From JAODBQ01 sp047602055 (GTDB lineage Bacteria > Actinomycetota > Acidimicrobiia > Acidimicrobiales > Ilumatobacteraceae), in assembly GCA_047602055.1 (NCBI GenBank), contig JASGIG010000001.1, positions 3,782,001 through 3,846,000 of the forward strand: a stretch of DNA of 64,000 bases, written 5' to 3'. Under the pieces are notes generated by a model. It did no database searches, was not told the origin of the DNA, and saw only the letters and a program-made list of their open reading frames with translations. A program made the position numbers and the translations under genes. Numbering within the stretch: position 1 is the stretch's first letter; every line of letters starts with the position of its first letter. Below are positions 60,861 to 64,000 of this stretch, in pieces.

Positions 60861-63667
60861 GTGGAGCTACGGGTCCTCGGACCTCTCGAAGCGCACGGGC
60901 CGGACGGACCGATCCGGCTACGTCCGGCGGAGCGCACGCTCCTCGCTGCACTGGTCGTCGCTCGGCCGGCGCCGGTCGGGCTCGATGCATTGGGGGACGC
61001 GCTGTGGGGCGACGCCGTCCCCGTCGGCGACCCACACGCTGCAGAGCCACGTGCGCCGCGCTCGTCAGGCCCTCGGCGACGACGCAATCGTTACCGCGCC
61101 CGGCGGGTACCGCCTCGGCGAGAACGTGATGCTCGACTGCGATGAGTTCGACCGAGCGCTCGCGACGGTCGACGACCGGAGTTCCGCGCTGCGGTGGTGG
61201 CGTGGCGTCCCGTTCGTCGAACTGCTCGACTGGGCGCCGGCGGCCGCCGAGCGGGCGCGGCTGACCGAGCTCGCTCACTCGGCACGGGAGGTGCGTTGCG
61301 CCGCTGCGATCGAGACGGCACCGAGCGCGCTGGTGGTCGCCGACGCCGAACGCCTCGTGGCCGAGGAGCCGCTGCGCGAGCACCGCTGGGTGCTCCTGAT
61401 CGACGCCCTCGCCTCGACCGGACGACGTCCGGAAGCGTTGCGGGTGTTCGACCGGGCGCGTCGGACGTTGGCCACCGAGTTGGGCATCGCGCCCGGCCAC
61501 GAGCTGACTCGCCGCCACGCGGCGCTCGTCGAGCTCGACGTCGAACGGCCACCGTCGATCGCATCTCCCCCTGGCGGTGGCGATCGACTGCCCGCACCGG
61601 CGTCAACCCTCGTCGGCCGCGAGGGTCTCGTCGGCGAAATCGTCGCCGCATGCGCCGGCGCGCGGCTCGTGACGTTGACCGGGGTGGGCGGGGTCGGCAA
61701 GACGCGAGTCGCGCTCGCAGCCGCGCGGCAGCTGAGCGCGGAACGGGATCGACAGGTCAGGTTCGTCGCGCTCGTTGCCGCCGAGCGTGACGACGATGTC
61801 GACGCGATCGCCGCGGCGACGCTCGGTGTCACGCCGTCCGACAGTCGGGCGCTGCGAGAGGCGATCGTCGCGGCGATCGGGGCTCGCCGCGTGCTGCTCG
61901 TCCTCGACAACTGCGAGCACGTCGCCGACGCGGCCTCGGCGCTCGTCGCCACGATCCTCGGAGGATGTCCCGCCGCTCGTGTGCTCGTCACCAGCCGGAG
62001 CCCGTTACGGCTGGCGGGCGAGCGGATCATCACCGTGGCACCGCTGCCGGTGCTCGGCGCCGGTCGAGACCTGCTCGTCGCCCGCGCTGCCGACGTCGGC
62101 ACCGCCTTCACCGCCGACGACGCAGCGCTGCTCGCCGCGATCAGCAAGCATCTCGCCGGCATCCCCCTGGCCATCGAGCTGGCCGCGGCGCACGTCCGCT
62201 CCCTCGGCCTCGAGCGCATCCACCGTCATCTCGCCACGCGGCTCGACGTGACCCCGACCGAGAGGCGCGACCCGGTGCCGCACCACCGCAGCGTCCGCGC
62301 CGCGATCTGGTGGAGCTTCGAGCTCCTCGGCGACGAGGAGCAGCGCGCATTCGCCCGGCTCGGCGTCCTCGCCGACCGTTTCGACATGGACGCGGCGACC
62401 GCGATCGTGGGTGGCGGCGACGCCGCCGATCTACTGGCATGTCTCGTCGATGCGTCGATGGTCGTCGCCGAGCACCAGCACCCGCAGCCATTCCGTCTCC
62501 TCGATCCGCTGCGCCGCTTCGCCCGAGTCACGTTGGAGGCGACCGGCGATGCCACGACCGCAGCGTCGCGGCACGCGGAGCACTTCCTGGCTCTCGCCGA
62601 ACGTCAGCGCTGGGAGCTGGATGGTCCGCGGGAACTGTCGGCGGCCGGGGTGCTGACCCGGGCGCGGGCCGACCTCCGCGCCGCGTTCCACCACGCCCGT
62701 TCAGCCGGTGACGCCGATCGGGCCGAGCGCATCGTCGCTGCGCTCGGCGGCTACGCGGACGTCCATGTCTGGCCCGAGCCATGGGCCTGGGCCTGCGAGA
62801 TCCTCGACGCCGAACGCCATTCGACTCGCGCCGAGGTGCTGCTGGTCGCGGCCATCGGCGCGTGGCAACTCGGCAGCCACGCACGCAGTGTCGCACTGGC
62901 GGACGAGGTGCTCGCCCGGACTGCACGCGGCGAGGAGACCTGGCTCGACGGACACCGCATCCGTGCCAGCGCCCTGATGTGGCTCGGACGGGCCGCCGAG
63001 GCCGTCGTCGACCTGCGTGGCGCGCTCGTCCACGAGCCCGAACGCGGCTCGGCCCGGGCGATCACCAGGCGGTGCACGCTCGCGCTGCTCGCCAACCAGG
63101 GCGGCGTGGCTGAGCACGGCGAGGCGGAGCGGCTCCTGCCCGACACGCTCGCGACGCGGAACCCGACCAGCATCGCCCTCGCCCACCACACCGTCGGCGT
63201 CCTTCTCGCCACCGAGGATCCCCGGTCGGCCCGCGAGCACCAGACGCGCCGCGATCCGCTTCGCCACCGAGTCCGGCGCGGTGCTCGTCCGCGGCTTCGC
63301 CCTGGCCGCCCTGGCGATGCAGGACGACAGCCCGATCGAGCAGGCCCGGGCCATCGCCGAGGTCATGACCATCTACCTCGATGCCGGCAATCACACCCAT
63401 CTGCGCAGCTTCGCCAGGACCGCCATCCGCCTGCTCCGACTGCTCGGCGACGCCGACGGCGCAACCATCCTCGACGGCGCCACCCGCGGGCAACCGTCGT
63501 TCCGCAACGGGGCACAGGGCACCGGCACGACGAGCGTGGACGGCTCCAGAGCGGACGGCACCGCCGCGGACGGCGGCGACCTCCGCGCCGTCGGTGCAGC
63601 GATGACCGACGCAGCGCTCGTCCGCTGGCTGAGCGAGCGTCTCGGCACCTCGCCGACCACGTCGTGA
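60861..63667 (+). CDS. SARP/AfsR-like regulator with BTAD, NB-ARC ATPase and helical repeats, two frameshifts
   Basis: Large transcriptional regulator. The first frame has MELRVLGPLEAHGPDGPIRL and the winged helix start. The second has SATHTLQSHVRRARQALGDD, BTAD region RWVLLIDALASTGRRPEAL, P-loop VTLTGVGGVGKTRVA, Walker B RVLLVLDNCEH and VTSRSPLRLAGE. The third has IRFATESGAVLVRGFALAAL. Breaks lie at CCCC 61019-61022 and near 63238-63250; both fit one extra base, for about 935 residues. TACGGT lies eight bases before GTG 60861. Confidence 0.78.
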
Positions 63668-63743
63668 CGGCCCTGCGAGGGCAGCGGATCGCCTGGAGGA
63701 GGCGACGGTCACCCGCGACCGGAGCCCCCGCCGGCGTGCCGCG

Positions 63744-64000
63744 TCAGGCGGTGGTGGCGGCGGTCATGTCGTCGACGGTGAGGTTGAACGAGGCCACCCG
63801 CACGACGGCGCCCGGCGCGTGCAGCGTCAGCGCGTCGAAGTTGCTCGACGCCACGCCGGTCGCGGTGCAGTTCATCCGGTCCCACTGGACATCCACCGGC
63901 AGGTCGGACAGTGCCGGCGCGACGGACGCGGTGCACTGGGTCGCGGGCCCGGGGAAGAACGCCTGCATCGCGACGGATTGGCAGGAGGCCAATGCCGGCG
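63744..64000 (-). CDS. C-terminal part of a gene running off the window, unknown
   Basis: An 85-residue fragment that remains open to the window edge. It has Cys in ASCQSVAMQAFFPGPATQC and PVDVQWDRMNCTATGVASSN, with a beta-rich end (LTLHAPGAVVRVASFNLTV). It could be exported, but no signal peptide is visible here. No family is recognised. Confidence 0.4.
   Translation of the reverse strand, partial: PALASCQSVAMQAFFPGPATQCTASVAPALSDLPVDVQWDRMNCTATGVASSNFDALTLHAPGAVVRVASFNLTVDDMTAATTA

Noticed and set aside
1..64000. tRNA or rRNA genes
   Set aside because: No cloverleaf-like stretch or rRNA sequence was recognised by eye; a covariance search would be needed to be sure.

Overview
The window is one continuous stretch of very GC-rich chromosome from an actinobacterium, most likely of the class Acidimicrobiia. 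The evidence is a Bpa proteasome activator, a DivIVA-SepF-FtsZ divisome, an MtrA/MtrB/LpqB-type operon, a MoxR/DUF58/transglutaminase operon, a type of IleRS with an HYGH motif, and many GTG starts placed 6-8 bases after a TANNNT -10 box (leaderless transcription). The class assignment is inference. No tRNA, rRNA, phage, plasmid gene, IS element or CRISPR array was recognised.

Layout. 1-5100: class III PHA synthase, an acetyltransferase, a decayed luciferase-like oxidoreductase, an XRE/nucleotidyltransferase toxin-antitoxin pair, bpa and a phosphodiesterase. 5100-11500: an Rrf2 regulator facing rluD-lspA-dksA-like-ileS-divIVA. 11500-15000: two acetyltransferases, an SOS-controlled DUF222-HNH protein, a MazEF pair and a small kinase. 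15000-33600 (minus strand): the division and cell-wall (dcw) cluster. In transcription order it is mraZ-rsmH-ftsL-ftsI-murE-mraY-murD-ftsW-murG-murC-murB-ftsQ-ftsZ-yggS-sepF, driven from an MraZ-box promoter near 33400; murF is absent from it. 33600-37400: LplA-like ligase, HNH nuclease, acyl-CoA dehydrogenase, ROK glucokinase. 37400-42000: MoxR-DUF58-transglutaminase. 42000-47600: phosphotransferase, methyltransferase, a DUF222 pseudogene, DUF3040, dinB, a glycosyltransferase. 47600-55400: inositol phosphatase, mtrA-mtrB-lpqB, pfk, glpK, a second MazEF. 55400-64000: an ABC-2 exporter, a broken MFS gene, VapBC, a secreted protein, a SARP/AfsR-type regulator and a partial gene.

The most unusual content is non-coding. 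A family of about 100-bp palindromic elements (element B, seven copies) sits exactly at stop/start junctions of co-directional genes. Each copy is bracketed by a direct duplication of the junction and carries an extra inverted copy of it. A second family (element A, three copies) abuts stop codons of ftsZ, a glycosyltransferase gene and pfk. A 116-bp array of six 19-bp-spaced motifs, three facing three, lies between an HNH gene and an LplA-like gene.

Many genes that should be essential (murE, murD, ftsW, murG, lspA), and several others, carry single frameshifts. Most behave as one extra base in a short C/G run. This suggests consensus errors rather than true loss. The bpa frameshift is different: an exact 10-bp tandem duplication.
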